Source: Nonomuraea muscovyensis
Lineage (GTDB): Bacteria > Actinomycetota > Actinomycetes > Streptosporangiales > Streptosporangiaceae
Direction of reading: 5' to 3'
DNA: 64,000 bases
Assembly: GCF_014207745.1 (NCBI RefSeq)
Contig: NZ_JACHJB010000002.1
Coordinates: 62,001 to 126,000, forward strand
Of this stretch, positions 43,220-51,432 are shown one piece after another (positions within the stretch are counted from its first letter, which is position 1; the number at the start of each line of letters is the position of its first letter). The notes below the pieces were generated by a model. The model worked only from the letters and a program-made list of their open reading frames with translations. It made no database searches and had not been told where the DNA came from. The position numbers and the translations under genes are program-made.

Positions 43220-43542
43220 ACGGTTGCGCTGAAGTTGATATCTACCGATGCGTAGCTCCGGGAGTACCGGGCCGCGTTGTCGTTCCTGGCGGTGCCGGCC
43301 GGGCCGGACCCTGCCGCGGTCGCGTTGGCGGTGTTCGGATTCACGGCGCCGGCCTCGCGCTGGGCGGGAGCGTTCCCGCTTGACCGGTTCTCCCCACGCG
43401 GCGTACTGGCCGCAGGGCCGGCCGCGACGGGAGCGTGTCCTCGGGGCGGAACAGCAGCGCCGACGCCGCCTCCCTGGCCGTCGGCGCGCTGTCGTCCCGG
43501 GCCTGGGCCCGGCTGCCGCACAGCCTCAGGGCCAGCCGTACG

Positions 43543-43700
43543 GCGAGGTCGGGCTGCCACTTCGGTGGTCGTGCGGCGAGGTCGGGCTGCCACTTCGGTG
43601 GTCGTGCGGCGAGGTCGGGCTGCCACTTCGGTGGTCGTGCGGCGAGGTCGGGCTGCCACTTCGGTGGTCGTGCGGCGAGGTCGGGGCTGCCACTCCGGCG
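43543..43700. repeat. 33-bp tandem repeat, four exact copies and a partial fifth
   Basis: Exact 33-nt units start at 43543, 43576, 43609 and 43642, with a diverged copy from 43675. Since 33 is a multiple of 3, every frame stays open through the array (11-residue peptide repeats on both strands). The array directly follows the broken DUF6493-like gene in its reading direction. It has no spacers, so it is not a CRISPR array. Confidence 0.95.
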
Positions 43701-44054
43701 CCCGTGCGGCGATCATCCGCAGCAGTGGCCCGAGGGCGAGCGGCGGCTGCCAGCGGGTGAAGTCGGGTGAAGTCGGGTGAAGTCGCGCCGGGGGAGCCAG
43801 GCCGTGACGGCCGCCGCCCCGCTGAGCACGCCCGCGCCGGCGACCCGCATGGGCTCGCTCCATTCCTCGCCGCCGGTCCAGACACCCCGGCGCCGGTCGC
43901 GTTCCGCGATCGCCTTCCTGACGAGGCTGATGGGGCCGGGCAGTTCGCGAGCCGCCTCACGGCGCCCGGCCTCGTCGAGGGCCGGCACCGCGTCCGTGGC
44001 CAGGGCCGGGTCGCCGGCGGTGATGGCTGTCCACAAGCCCTGCCAGGCTCCGCG
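43684..44054 (-). pseudogene. Truncated DUF6493-like gene, frame broken by a repeat
   Basis: Reading on the minus strand from about 44054, one frame gives GLWTAITAGDPALATDAVPAL...GRREAARELPG...MRVAGAGVLSGAAAVTAWLPRRDFTR. This pattern resembles the N-terminus of DUF6493 proteins. The sense then continues in another frame (DFTRWQPPLALGPLLRMIAARAPEW) after three copies of a 10-bp repeat, and stops making sense at the 33-bp array. The rest of the gene is missing. Family assignment is from pattern memory and is moderate. Confidence 0.5.
43756..43785. repeat. 10-bp tandem repeat x 3 inside the DUF6493-like remnant
   Basis: GGTGAAGTCG occurs at 43756, 43766 and 43776. Two extra copies add 20 nt, which shifts the frame exactly where the two coding-like segments join. 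Confidence 0.9.
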
Positions 44055-44263
44055 CTTCGGGGTGCCGCACACCGTGAAGATCGACTCCGCCGGAACGGGA
44101 TCACCCACAGTGGTGGCCGCCCGGCTGCAGCAGGTCGCTTCCGGCGGGCCCGTCGGCATCCAGGGATGTGCACCGGCGCGGTCGCGCGTCCTACCGCTGG
44201 CACCAGGTCCTCTGGTTGAGGGGGAGGTCGCGCACCCGCGTAGGGGTGTCGCATGCGGCGCGG

Positions 44264-44396
44264 CCGGATTCTCCACCTGCCCGGTGTCGGCGCGGCGGCC
44301 CCACAGCCACGCCTCCTGCACCGCATCCTCGGCCTCACCGGATGAGTCGAGCCAGGCCACCGCGTGCAAGCGGCCCGGGTGCTCGGCGAACCACTC
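44264..44396 (-). pseudogene. ECF sigma factor region-2 remnant
   Basis: The minus strand encodes WFAEHPGRLHAVAW...SGEAEDAVQEAWLW...ADTGQVEN, the start of an ECF sigma factor of the SigJ type (region 2). Region 4 is absent and the helix 2 segment is shortened. DoxX-like genes are often partners of such sigma factors, and a DoxX-like gene lies 300 bp away. This is a decayed fragment. Confidence 0.6.
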
Positions 44397-44725
44397 TCTC
44401 CTGCTCGACCGGCTGTCACATTCCTCCGGCACGGCCTGTCATACCAATTGACCGGCGAACACATCCGGACTCCAGTTCAGGCAGCACATACACCGAAATC
44501 ATCAGGAGAGAACCGTGTCACTGCAGGTGCTGTGCCGAAGGTCTGGGCTGCAAGATCGACAACGGCACTCACGGTTTCGTCTCGTTCAGCCTGGGCGAGG
44601 GATCCTCGCGGCCCCCGCCCAGTGGGGCGGGTACCACGTGCGGCTTGAAGCGGAAGGCGCGAGTACGTGCGCGTAATCCTGGTCACCATCGACAGTCGCC
44701 AATCATTCTAGAAAAGGACAGACAT

Positions 44726-45166
44726 ATGACCGCCCGAGTTTGGCCGCGGCGTTTGACGACCGGCTTGTACTGGTTCTGGGCCCTCCAATTCGCGTTGGGT
44801 GCCATCACCAAGTACTGGCCCGGCGAAACGTTCTTCGGCCCGCCCTACTCGATGCAGTTCATCGAGTGGGGTTACCCGTCCTGGATGCGCTTCGTCATCG
44901 GCGGTCTGGAGGGATTCGCCGCCATCCTGCTCGTGATCCCCAGCAGACGAGCACGCTTCCTGGGCGCCACCACGCTGGCCTTCGTGCTCACCGGAGCGGT
45001 CACCACGCACATCATCAACCACGACGGGTTGAGTGAAAGCTGGGCCGCGCCGACACACCTTCTCATCGCCGGCGCCCTTGCGCTGGCCAACTGGCCCGCC
45101 GACTGGCGAGACCTCCTGCGGGTCGCCGCCCCGCCCGCAGTCGGAGCGCCACGTCCGACGGAGTAA
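44726..45166 (+). CDS. DoxX-like membrane protein
   Basis: 146 residues with four membrane helices (about 10-30, 55-72, 80-100, 108-128) and the pattern of DoxX-like proteins (LYWFWALQFALGAITKYWPG at the start). Such proteins are linked to oxidative stress and thiol metabolism, often under ECF sigma control. ATG at 44726 follows AAGGA. A broken ECF sigma gene lies divergently upstream, so its former regulator may be lost. Function is otherwise unknown. Confidence 0.75.
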   Translation: MTARVWPRRLTTGLYWFWALQFALGAITKYWPGETFFGPPYSMQFIEWGYPSWMRFVIGGLEGFAAILLVIPSRRARFLGATTLAFVLTGAVTTHIINHDGLSESWAAPTHLLIAGALALANWPADWRDLLRVAAPPAVGAPRPTE

Positions 45167-45420
45167 CAACATGCCCACGGGCAGCCGAATCCGACGGAGT
45201 TCCTCGACCACGCCCAACTCGTCATCATCGCCTACGAAACCTGGCTCGTCCGCCCCGGCGACGCCGCGGCCGGAGCGCGGCCAATTCGTGATCGCGACGA
45301 TGCCGGGCCCCCAGGCGGCGGGGCGGACCGCGTCCGAATGAGGAAGGATCACGTGTCGGTCATCGGCTCCGCCGAGCACAGCACGCCCGGCGACGATCCC
45401 GCCATGGCCCGACACGTCAG
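45167..45420. other. Gap with degraded coding-like sequence
   Basis: Short frames such as one with EFLDHAQLVIIAYETWLVRPGD are visible, but no start, ribosome site or known domain. I see no intact gene. Confidence 0.35.
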
Positions 45421-45600
45421 CGCCCGAGCGGATCAGCCTGCTCCTGCTGCCGGGGCCAGATCCTGCAACGCCTGCGCGCGAGCAGGCCGGCCTGACCGGG
45501 CATCTGGTCGCAGAGCGGACCGGCGTCACCTCCGCGACGTTGTCGCGGCTGGAGCGCGGCCAGAACGGGTACGCCACGGCGGGCGCCGTGTACGTGCTGC
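45421..45600 (+). pseudogene. XRE-family regulator fragment
   Basis: A plus-strand frame reads REQAGLTGHLVAERTGVTSATLSRLERGQNGYATAGAVYVLL in pattern, a typical Cro/CI-type helix-turn-helix. It has no start and no ligand domain. It ends just before the next broken gene. I read it as a remnant. Confidence 0.55.
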
Positions 45601-45629
45601 TCGGGGACCCGGCCGGAAAGAGGGCACCA

Positions 45630-46435
45630 TGGCGACGACGGAGCGGATCGCCTGGAAGGACGCCGCCGGACTCGACCGGCAGGCCGCCCGGCTTCAGCGG
45701 GGCAGCCACGGGGAGGTGTTACGGCGGTTGATCCTCTCCGTGCCGCTCGCCGACGGGGTCCGGCTGGCCGCACGGCACCGCCTACCCGGCGCCCCGCCCG
45801 CCGACCGCGCGCTGCTCGACCGGCTGGCCGCCGCCGACGAGCGGCTCGTCGCCGAGGTGGTCGCCACCGCTGCCCGCGACTCGTGCACCTTCCACCCGCG
45901 CGCCGTCGGCTCTCCGGATGGCTGTCGTTCGGTTCCGGCGACGCCGTTCTCACGCTGACGTCGTACGAGGAGTCCAGGACGACCCGGATCGCGATGCTCC
46001 GGGACGGCGCCTGGCACGACGTCTACCACGGGGCGCTGGAGCACCACGCTGTCGCGTACCGCTACTTCGACCCGGTCACCCTGGAGCCGTGCGACCCGCC
46101 CCGGCCGATCACCGACTCCCGCCACGAGCCCACGTACGTCCACGCCGTCACCGGCTCGGCCGACGGCCGGTTCGCCGCCGTGGCCGGGTTCCTCCGCCTC
46201 GGCACGCCGGGCCGGACGCACGACCTGGTCCTCGCCGTCCACGACTTCCACCACCCGCTGGCGCGCGTGCTGCGCCCCGCGGCCTCGCTCGGCGCGGGCG
46301 ACCTGGAGGCGATCTCGGCCGCGGCGGGGGGACACCGAGCAGCGCACCGACGCCGAACGGCACGTGCTCGGGCTGCTGGAGGCGGTGCTCGCCCATCGGC
46401 TGGACGGTGCCGTCGGAGCGGACCGGCCACGCTGA
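45630..46435 (+). pseudogene. Hypothetical protein gene with two frameshifts
   Basis: An ATG at 45630 starts a good coding frame (MATTERIAWKDAAGLDRQAA) to about 45900. Coding sense then continues one frame over (GWLSFGSGDAVLTLTSYEESR...FLRLGTPGRTHDLVLAVHDF) to about 46325, and in the third frame (GDTEQRTDAERHVLGLLEAVL) to a TGA at 46433. The second shift is at a seven-G run (46324-46330). The intact protein would have about 265 residues; I do not recognise it. Either a true pseudogene or two sequencing indels. Confidence 0.6.
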
Positions 46436-46487
46436 ACGCCACGGCGGGCCCGACGGGACCTCGCGGCCCTGGCGGGCGCCTCCCGGA

Positions 46488-46523
46488 TTCCTGGCCGGGT
46501 TCCTGGCCGGGTTCCTGGCCGGG
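46488..46523. repeat. 12-nt tandem repeat x 3 (TTCCTGGCCGGG)
   Basis: Three exact copies lie between the broken gene and the stop of a convergent small membrane protein gene. Confidence 0.85.
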
Positions 46524-46531
46524 TCCGGCGG

Positions 46532-46873
46532 TCAGCGGCGCTGGAGCATGGTGGCCGCGGCCGCGACGTTGACCGCGATGATGGCGAGCCAGGCGATGAC
46601 CAGGCCCGCCGGCCCCGCGTGGGAGGCCGCGATGCCGGTCAGCGGGATGCCGAGGGCCAGCGACCCCAGCGCGATCGGCACCATGCCGTTGCCCTTGGGC
46701 TTGCGCGCCGGGCCGGGGCGGGCGTCGAGCTCGGCCTGGACCCGGGCGGCGATCGTGGCGTCGAGCCGCGCCACGAACGACTCGACCAGCGCCGCCTCGT
46801 AGGCGGGGCCGAGGTCGCGGTGGGCGTCCAGCGTGGCCTGGAGGTCCTCGCGGATGAGGCGTGTGTCCTGCAT
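46532..46873 (-). CDS. Hypothetical small membrane protein
   Basis: 113 residues: an amphipathic helical N-terminal half (EDLQATLDAHRDLGPAYEAALVESF) followed by a Pro/Lys segment and two hydrophobic helices (about 65-82 and 88-106). The layout resembles a cytosolic sensor-like helix pair attached to the membrane; I do not recognise a family. ATG at 46873 is chosen over an upstream start; the ribosome site is weak. It is divergent from an alpha/beta hydrolase gene. Confidence 0.6.
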   Translation of the reverse strand: MQDTRLIREDLQATLDAHRDLGPAYEAALVESFVARLDATIAARVQAELDARPGPARKPKGNGMVPIALGSLALGIPLTGIAASHAGPAGLVIAWLAIIAVNVAAAATMLQRR

Positions 46874-46955
46874 GCGGCCCAGTCTCCCGGCCGGACGACC
46901 CGCCGTCATCAGCCCTAAGGGCTAGGCCCGGATCGTCCGAAGGTACGGTTGCGCC

Positions 46956-47552
46956 ATGGAGGTCATGACGCCGCGAGGCCCGGCTCGGGTCGACGTCGAC
47001 GAGGCGGAGCGGCCCCGGATGCTGCTCGTGCTGACCCACGGGTCGGCCGGGGGAGTCGACGCGCCCGACCTGCTGGCGGTGCGCGACGCGGCGCTCGGCG
47101 TGGGCGCGAGCGTCGCCCGGGTGACGCAGCCGTTCAGGATGGCGGGGGCGCGGGCCCCGGGCTCGGCGGCCCGGCAGGACGAGGCGTGGGGCGTGGTGCT
47201 GGGCGAGCTGCGCGCCCGGTGGCCCGGCCTGCCGCTGGTGCAGGGGGGCCGCAGCAACGGGGCCAGGGTGGCCTGCCGCACCGCCGAGGACGTCGGCGCG
47301 ACGGCGGTCGTGGCGCTCGCGTTCCCGCTCCACCCGCCGGGCAGGCCCGAACGTTCGCGTGCGGACGAGCTGCGCGGCGCGGGCGTGGACGTGCTCGTGG
47401 TGAACGGCGACCGCGACCCGTTCGGTGTGCCCGACGCGGCCGATGCGACGCGCCTGGTGGTGCTGCCGGGGGAGGGGCACGACCTGAAGAAGGACCCCGC
47501 CCGGGTGGGCCAGGTGGTCGCGGAGTGGATCACCTCCCTGGTGCCCGCCTAG
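46956..47552 (+). CDS. Alpha/beta hydrolase, KANL3/Tex30-like family
   Basis: 198 residues with a short alpha/beta hydrolase fold. THGSAGG is the oxyanion region, GGRSNGAR carries the likely nucleophile Ser (about 101), GDRDPFG the Asp and GEGHDLKKD the His. This arrangement is that of the small dienelactone-hydrolase-like proteins related to KANL3/Tex30. The substrate is unknown. No signal peptide is present. Confidence 0.82.
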   Translation: MEVMTPRGPARVDVDEAERPRMLLVLTHGSAGGVDAPDLLAVRDAALGVGASVARVTQPFRMAGARAPGSAARQDEAWGVVLGELRARWPGLPLVQGGRSNGARVACRTAEDVGATAVVALAFPLHPPGRPERSRADELRGAGVDVLVVNGDRDPFGVPDAADATRLVVLPGEGHDLKKDPARVGQVVAEWITSLVPA

Positions 47553-47666
47553 GCGTCGGCTGCGGCCCGGGACCGCCTGCACGCGCCGCCGAGGCGTCAG
47601 CTCGCGGACGGAAGTCCGGGTCCGGTCGGGGTGGTGCCGGGCGAGCCCGGCTGTCTCGCCACGGGG

Positions 47667-47761
47667 CAGGTGGTCGCGGCCTCGGAAAGGTGCGTGATCA
47701 GGTGGTCGCGGCCTCGGAAAGGTGCGTGATCAGGCGGTCGCGGCACCGGGCGGTGTGGGAT
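47667..47761. repeat. 32-nt tandem repeat, two exact copies and a diverged third
   Basis: Units start at 47667, 47699 and 47731; the first two are identical and the third differs at several positions. The array lies directly after the DUF5999 stop, in a 208-bp gap between convergent genes. Confidence 0.85.
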
Positions 47762-47952
47762 CAGGCGGCTCCGACTCTGGGGCGGTGCGGGGCGATGGCG
47801 GTGCCGCCCGGCAGGAGCTCTCCGGTGTCCTCGAACAGGACCACGCCGTTGCACAGCAGGCTCCACCCCTGCTCGGGGTGGCAGGCGATGGTACGTGCGG
47901 CCTCGCGGTCGGGCGCCTCGGCGGACGGACAGACCGGGTCGTGCGGGCACAT
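47761..47952 (-). CDS. DUF5999 family small protein
   Basis: 63 residues starting MCPHDPVCPSAEAPDREAAR and continuing HPEQGWSLLCNGVVLFEDTGELLPGG, a close match in pattern to DUF5999, a small actinomycete protein with conserved cysteines and unknown function. The two Cys in the first ten residues plus the later Cys could bind metal. ATG at 47952 follows GGAGG by 8 nt. Confidence 0.85.
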   Translation of the reverse strand: MCPHDPVCPSAEAPDREAARTIACHPEQGWSLLCNGVVLFEDTGELLPGGTAIAPHRPRVGAA

Positions 47953-48025
47953 CGGCGTGCCTCCGATATCTCATCAAAGCCCCCGCGCGCAGGGCGGGAG
48001 CGGCTCGGGTTCGTCGTTGTAGCAA

Positions 48026-48045
48026 GTGTGCGACGTATGTCACAC
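48026..48045. promoter_or_regulatory. Inverted repeat upstream of the DUF5999 gene
   Basis: GTGTG (48026-48030) and CACAC (48041-48045) flank 10 nt, about 75 nt upstream of the DUF5999 start. A weak operator candidate in a 197-bp gap that otherwise holds nothing I recognise. Confidence 0.3.
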
Positions 48046-48149
48046 CATCCGACATAGTCCGTTAGGACGGTTGGAGGAGGATGCCGGAGAGGTGTGACCC
48101 TCGACACAGCGTGCCTTAAGCAGGATAACGGTCCAAGCTCGACACGCCA

Positions 48150-48719
48150 CTACCTTTCGAGGCCTTTGAGCAACGCCTCCAGTCCCCGTTCGAAGTCGAC
48201 GTCGGCCCGCTCGTCGCGGCGGATCCACTCGTCCACCTCCGGGTCGGCCCAGCCCGACTGCTGGACCTCCACCGCCACGCTGCCGAAGACGAAGGCCCGC
48301 AGGGCGCGCACGGCCTCGGCCGCGCCGGTCAGGCCGGCCTCGGCGAGCTGCTCGGTCTGCTCCCTGATGGCGATGGAGGTGCCGCCTTTGGGCGGTTTGG
48401 TCAGGGCGAGCGCGAGGACCCCGGGATGGTCGCGCAGCAGCTCGCGGCTGGCCCGGCACCACGCCCTGGCGGTGTCCTGCCAGCTCCCGCCGGGCTCGAC
48501 GTGGACCGCCGTGACGTGCTCGGCCAGCGCGTCCATCAGCGCCTCCTTGCCGCGCGGCAGGTGGTGGTAGATGGCCATCGCCTCCACCTGCAGGGCGTCG
48601 CCGAGGCGGCGCATGGTCAACCGGCGCAGGCCCTGGGTGTCGGCGATGTGCAGTGCGGCCTCGATGATGCGCTCCCGGGAGAGCGGTACGGGCGGCCTCT
48701 TGGCTGGCATGGAGATCAT
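48150..48719 (-). CDS. TetR/AcrR family regulator (TetR_C domain type)
   Basis: 189 residues. The N-terminal helix-turn-helix (about 14-60; LSRERIIEAALHIADTQGLRRLTMRRLGDALQVEAMAIYHHL pattern) is typical, and the rest resembles the tetracycline-repressor-like C-terminal class. ATG at 48719 or 48710 may start it; neither has a ribosome site. TTAC-TAT-GTAA lies immediately upstream (48721-48731) and may be part of its operator and -10 box. The neighbouring plus-strand gene is the candidate target. Confidence 0.88.
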   Translation of the reverse strand: MISMPAKRPPVPLSRERIIEAALHIADTQGLRRLTMRRLGDALQVEAMAIYHHLPRGKEALMDALAEHVTAVHVEPGGSWQDTARAWCRASRELLRDHPGVLALALTKPPKGGTSIAIREQTEQLAEAGLTGAAEAVRALRAFVFGSVAVEVQQSGWADPEVDEWIRRDERADVDFERGLEALLKGLER

Positions 48720-48822
48720 CTTACTATGTAAAGGGCCTGGAGCCGGTCCGATGACGGGGCGTGGCGCGAAACGGCGTACCCTGGTCGCTGGTAAGAAGTG
48801 GGTGCGCGAAAGGGCAGAGTCG

Positions 48823-49221
48823 ATGGCGTTTTTCCGTCCGCGGGTGAGCCGGGAGGCCGAGGTCCGCTACCACGCGGATCTGGAGATCTCCAAGAGCTTC
48901 CCGGAGCTGCTGGGCACGGCCAGGAAGGCCGAGCGGACGCTGCGCGAGCTGCAGGCCGTCGATGCGGACGAGGTCGAGCTGCTGGGCGCCGGGCTGGCGT
49001 TCGACAAGGCGCTCACCGAGGCGCTGCGGGCGGCCGAGGCGGGGCAGCGGGCCACGTTCGGCGTGCGGGCCTACGACGACCGCATCGCGCGCCGCAAGGC
49101 GAAGGCCACTCCGGCCGGGGCCATGTGGACCGCCGAGGTCGAGCGGCTGCGCACACTGCGCGAGGACAACCGGCTGTGGGGCATCCCGCGCCTGCCGCGG
49201 CCCGTTCCGGCCCAGCGCTAG
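48823..49221 (+). CDS. Hypothetical helical protein
   Basis: 132 residues, highly charged and alpha-helical (DLEISKSFPELLGTARKAERTLRELQAVDADEVELL in pattern), without membrane segments or known motifs. The start ATG at 48823 has AGGG about 9 nt upstream; a GTG at 48802 is possible. It is divergent from a TetR gene and followed by a strong terminator. I do not recognise a family. Confidence 0.6.
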   Translation: MAFFRPRVSREAEVRYHADLEISKSFPELLGTARKAERTLRELQAVDADEVELLGAGLAFDKALTEALRAAEAGQRATFGVRAYDDRIARRKAKATPAGAMWTAEVERLRTLREDNRLWGIPRLPRPVPAQR

Positions 49222-49343
49222 GAACGGGGATCCGGCGCCGCGCCGGGCACAGGATCCGCCGTCCGGCGTCGGCCGCGGGACCCGTTGTCCGGCATCGGAC
49301 GTCGGGCCTGCCCGGCGTCGACAGCAGGGCGTCGCACATGACG

Positions 49344-49369
49344 AAGCCCCGGCCGACCGGCCGGGGCTT
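49344..49369. terminator. 11-bp hairpin between convergent genes
   Basis: AAGCCCCGGCC (49344-49354) and GGCCGGGGCTT (49359-49369) pair around GACC, followed by T on the plus side and preceded by A residues only weakly on the other. It can end both the hypothetical gene and the sigma factor gene. Confidence 0.8.
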
Positions 49370-49452
49370 TCGTGCGTCGCAGAGGGCGGGCCACCCCGGC
49401 AGGGCAGGGGCGCCGGTTGGGGGTGGCGCGCCGGTGGGCGGCGCGCCAGGGG

Positions 49453-50841
49453 TCAGCTGGCCCAGTCGAGCAGCGGGCGGGTGTTGCTCGGATGGCGCAG
49501 CTTGGACAGCGACTCCTTCTCGAGCTGGCGGATGCGCTCCCGGGTCAGCCCCAGGTGCTTGCCGATCTCGTCGAGCGTGTGCGGCTTGCCGTCCACCAGG
49601 CCGAAACGCAGCGCCATGATCTTCGACTCGCGCGGGGAGAGGTTCTCGAGCACGCCGCGCAGCTGGTCGCCCAGCAGCTGACGGTCGACGATCTCCGACG
49701 CCTCCGGCGAGTCGACGTCCTCGATGAGGTCGCCGATCGTGGTCTCGCCGTCCTCGCCGATCGTGGCGTTCAGCGAGATGGGCTGGCGGCTGGTGCGCAG
49801 CAGCTCCTCGATCTGGTCGGGGGTCTTGTCCAGCTCGAACGCCAGCTCCTCGGGCGTGGGCTCGCGGCCCAGCCTCTGGTGCATGTCGCGCTCGATGCGC
49901 GACAGCTTCGACAGCATCTCCAGCACGTGGACGGGCAGCCGGATGGTGCGCGCCGAGTCGGCGAAGCCACGCTGGATGGCCTGCCGGATCCACCACATCG
50001 CGTACGTGGAGAACTTGAAGCCCTTGGTGTAGTCGAACTTCTCGACCGCCCTGATCAGGCCCAGGTTGCCCTCCTGGACCACGTCGAGCAGCGACATGCC
50101 GCGGTCGGTGTACTTCTTGGCGACCGAGACGACCAGCCGGAGGTTGGCCTCCAGCATGTGGTCCTTGGCCTCCTTGCCGTCGCGGACGACCATCTCCAGG
50201 TCCTCGCGGGCGGCGGGGGACAGGGAGGTGTCGGTCTCCAGCTTGTACTCGGCGTACAGGCCGGCCTCGATGCGCCGGGCCAGCTCGACCTCCTGCGCGG
50301 CGGTCAGCAGGGTGCGCCGGCCGATCGACTTGAGGTAGGTGTGCACCGAGTCGCCCATGACGGACTGGTTGTCGTCGAGGTCGAGGACCTCGTCGTTGTC
50401 CAGGTCGGCGTCCTCGGTGACGAGGGTGGGACCGTCGGGCTCGCCGTCGGAGGGCGCGTCGGGACGCCCGGCGGCGGGCGCGGGGGCGGCCTGGACGGGC
50501 TCGCGCCTGACCGGCTCGGCCTGGGGCAGGTCGGCACGGGTCAGCGCGGCCTCGGTGTGCCTGGCGGCGGTCGCCTTCTTCGTGGTCCGGGCGCCGGACT
50601 GGGCGGTCTTGCGCGTGGTCCTCTTGGCGGCGGGCTTGCCGAGGGACGGCTCGTCCTCCGCGGCAAGGCTGACGCCGGCCTCCGTGAGCTCGCGCAGGAT
50701 CGACCGGCCCTGCGCGGGGCTGATTCCCGCGTCCGCGAACGCGTCACGCAGCTCCGAGAGAGAAAGGTGACCCTGTACTCGCCCTCGGTCAAGCAACTGG
50801 TCGAGGGTCGCGGGTGGGGTCGCCACGGCGGTTCGGGGCAT
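49453..50841 (-). CDS. Sigma-70 family RNA polymerase sigma factor, group 1/2
   Basis: 462 residues. An N-terminal region 1.1-like segment (about 8-60; [23 protein letters not shown]) and an acidic/Ala-rich linker precede regions 1.2-2.4 ([56 protein letters not shown]), region 3 and region 4.2 ([29 protein letters not shown]). Relative to actinomycete primary sigma, region 2.4 is altered ([19 protein letters not shown]), as is the C-terminus. It is thus more likely a SigB/Hrd-type paralogue than the primary sigma. ATG at 50841 follows GGAGGAGG. Confidence 0.9.
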   Translation of the reverse strand: MPRTAVATPPATLDQLLDRGRVQGHLSLSELRDAFADAGISPAQGRSILRELTEAGVSLAAEDEPSLGKPAAKRTTRKTAQSGARTTKKATAARHTEAALTRADLPQAEPVRREPVQAAPAPAAGRPDAPSDGEPDGPTLVTEDADLDNDEVLDLDDNQSVMGDSVHTYLKSIGRRTLLTAAQEVELARRIEAGLYAEYKLETDTSLSPAAREDLEMVVRDGKEAKDHMLEANLRLVVSVAKKYTDRGMSLLDVVQEGNLGLIRAVEKFDYTKGFKFSTYAMWWIRQAIQRGFADSARTIRLPVHVLEMLSKLSRIERDMHQRLGREPTPEELAFELDKTPDQIEELLRTSRQPISLNATIGEDGETTIGDLIEDVDSPEASEIVDRQLLGDQLRGVLENLSPRESKIMALRFGLVDGKPHTLDEIGKHLGLTRERIRQLEKESLSKLRHPSNTRPLLDWAS

Positions 50842-51007
50842 GAGGACACCTCCTCCATACGGAGTTGAAGCGATCAGGCAGGTTGTGGTGGGGCGGCTCC
50901 AGCCGCTCGGCGCACCAGTATCAATAACGCCATTCGCCGCAGATTGTTCCCGCATGGCTGAAAAAAGGGGCGGACCGCCCTAAAAGTGACCCATCCCACC
51001 AGGGGAT

Positions 51008-51388
51008 CTACTCCCCGACGACGACGTCGCCCGGCTTCACCTCAGGCATCGGCATGGGCTGGGCCTCCTCGAGCCGGTCGTCGGACCAGTATTGGAGCAC
51101 CTCGCCCGGGTCGGGGTTGACCTCCTTGGACACCACGATGTCCTCGGGCGCGCGGGTCGCCTCGGTGAGCTGGTCGACCGGCTGCGGCGCCTGCTCGGAC
51201 GGCTGGGTCGCGCCGGAGCCGGGCACGGTCGGCAGCTCGGACGGTGACGCCTTCTCCACCACTGCTCTGGTCTCCTTGGCGACCTGGTCGAGCCTGCCCG
51301 CGGAGGCGGCCGCCGCGATGGAGACGCCGCCGACGACGATCACGCCGACGACCGCCGCGGATGCCCACATCTTGCGGGTCTGGTCCAT
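51008..51388 (-). CDS. Hypothetical membrane-anchored or secreted protein
   Basis: 126 residues: an N-terminal hydrophobic segment (about 8-28; ASAAVVGVIVVGGVSIAAAA) that acts as signal anchor or signal peptide, then a Pro/Glu/Gln-rich, disordered-looking exterior. ATG at 51388 has GGAGGG 7 nt upstream. It lies between menE and the sigma factor gene and shares their orientation; no function is evident. Confidence 0.7.
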   Translation of the reverse strand: MDQTRKMWASAAVVGVIVVGGVSIAAAASAGRLDQVAKETRAVVEKASPSELPTVPGSGATQPSEQAPQPVDQLTEATRAPEDIVVSKEVNPDPGEVLQYWSDDRLEEAQPMPMPEVKPGDVVVGE

Positions 51389-51432
51389 GAAGGCTCCCTC
51401 CTTGCCTGTCCTCACTATGACGCATCCGAAGG

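Noticed and set aside
43543..43700. Possible CRISPR array
   Set aside because: The 33-bp units are directly adjacent with no spacers and no cas genes are nearby.
43435..43770. Peptide-repeat proteins encoded by the 33-bp array
   Set aside because: The array is open in several frames because its length is a multiple of three; no frame has a ribosome site or a protein-like flank.
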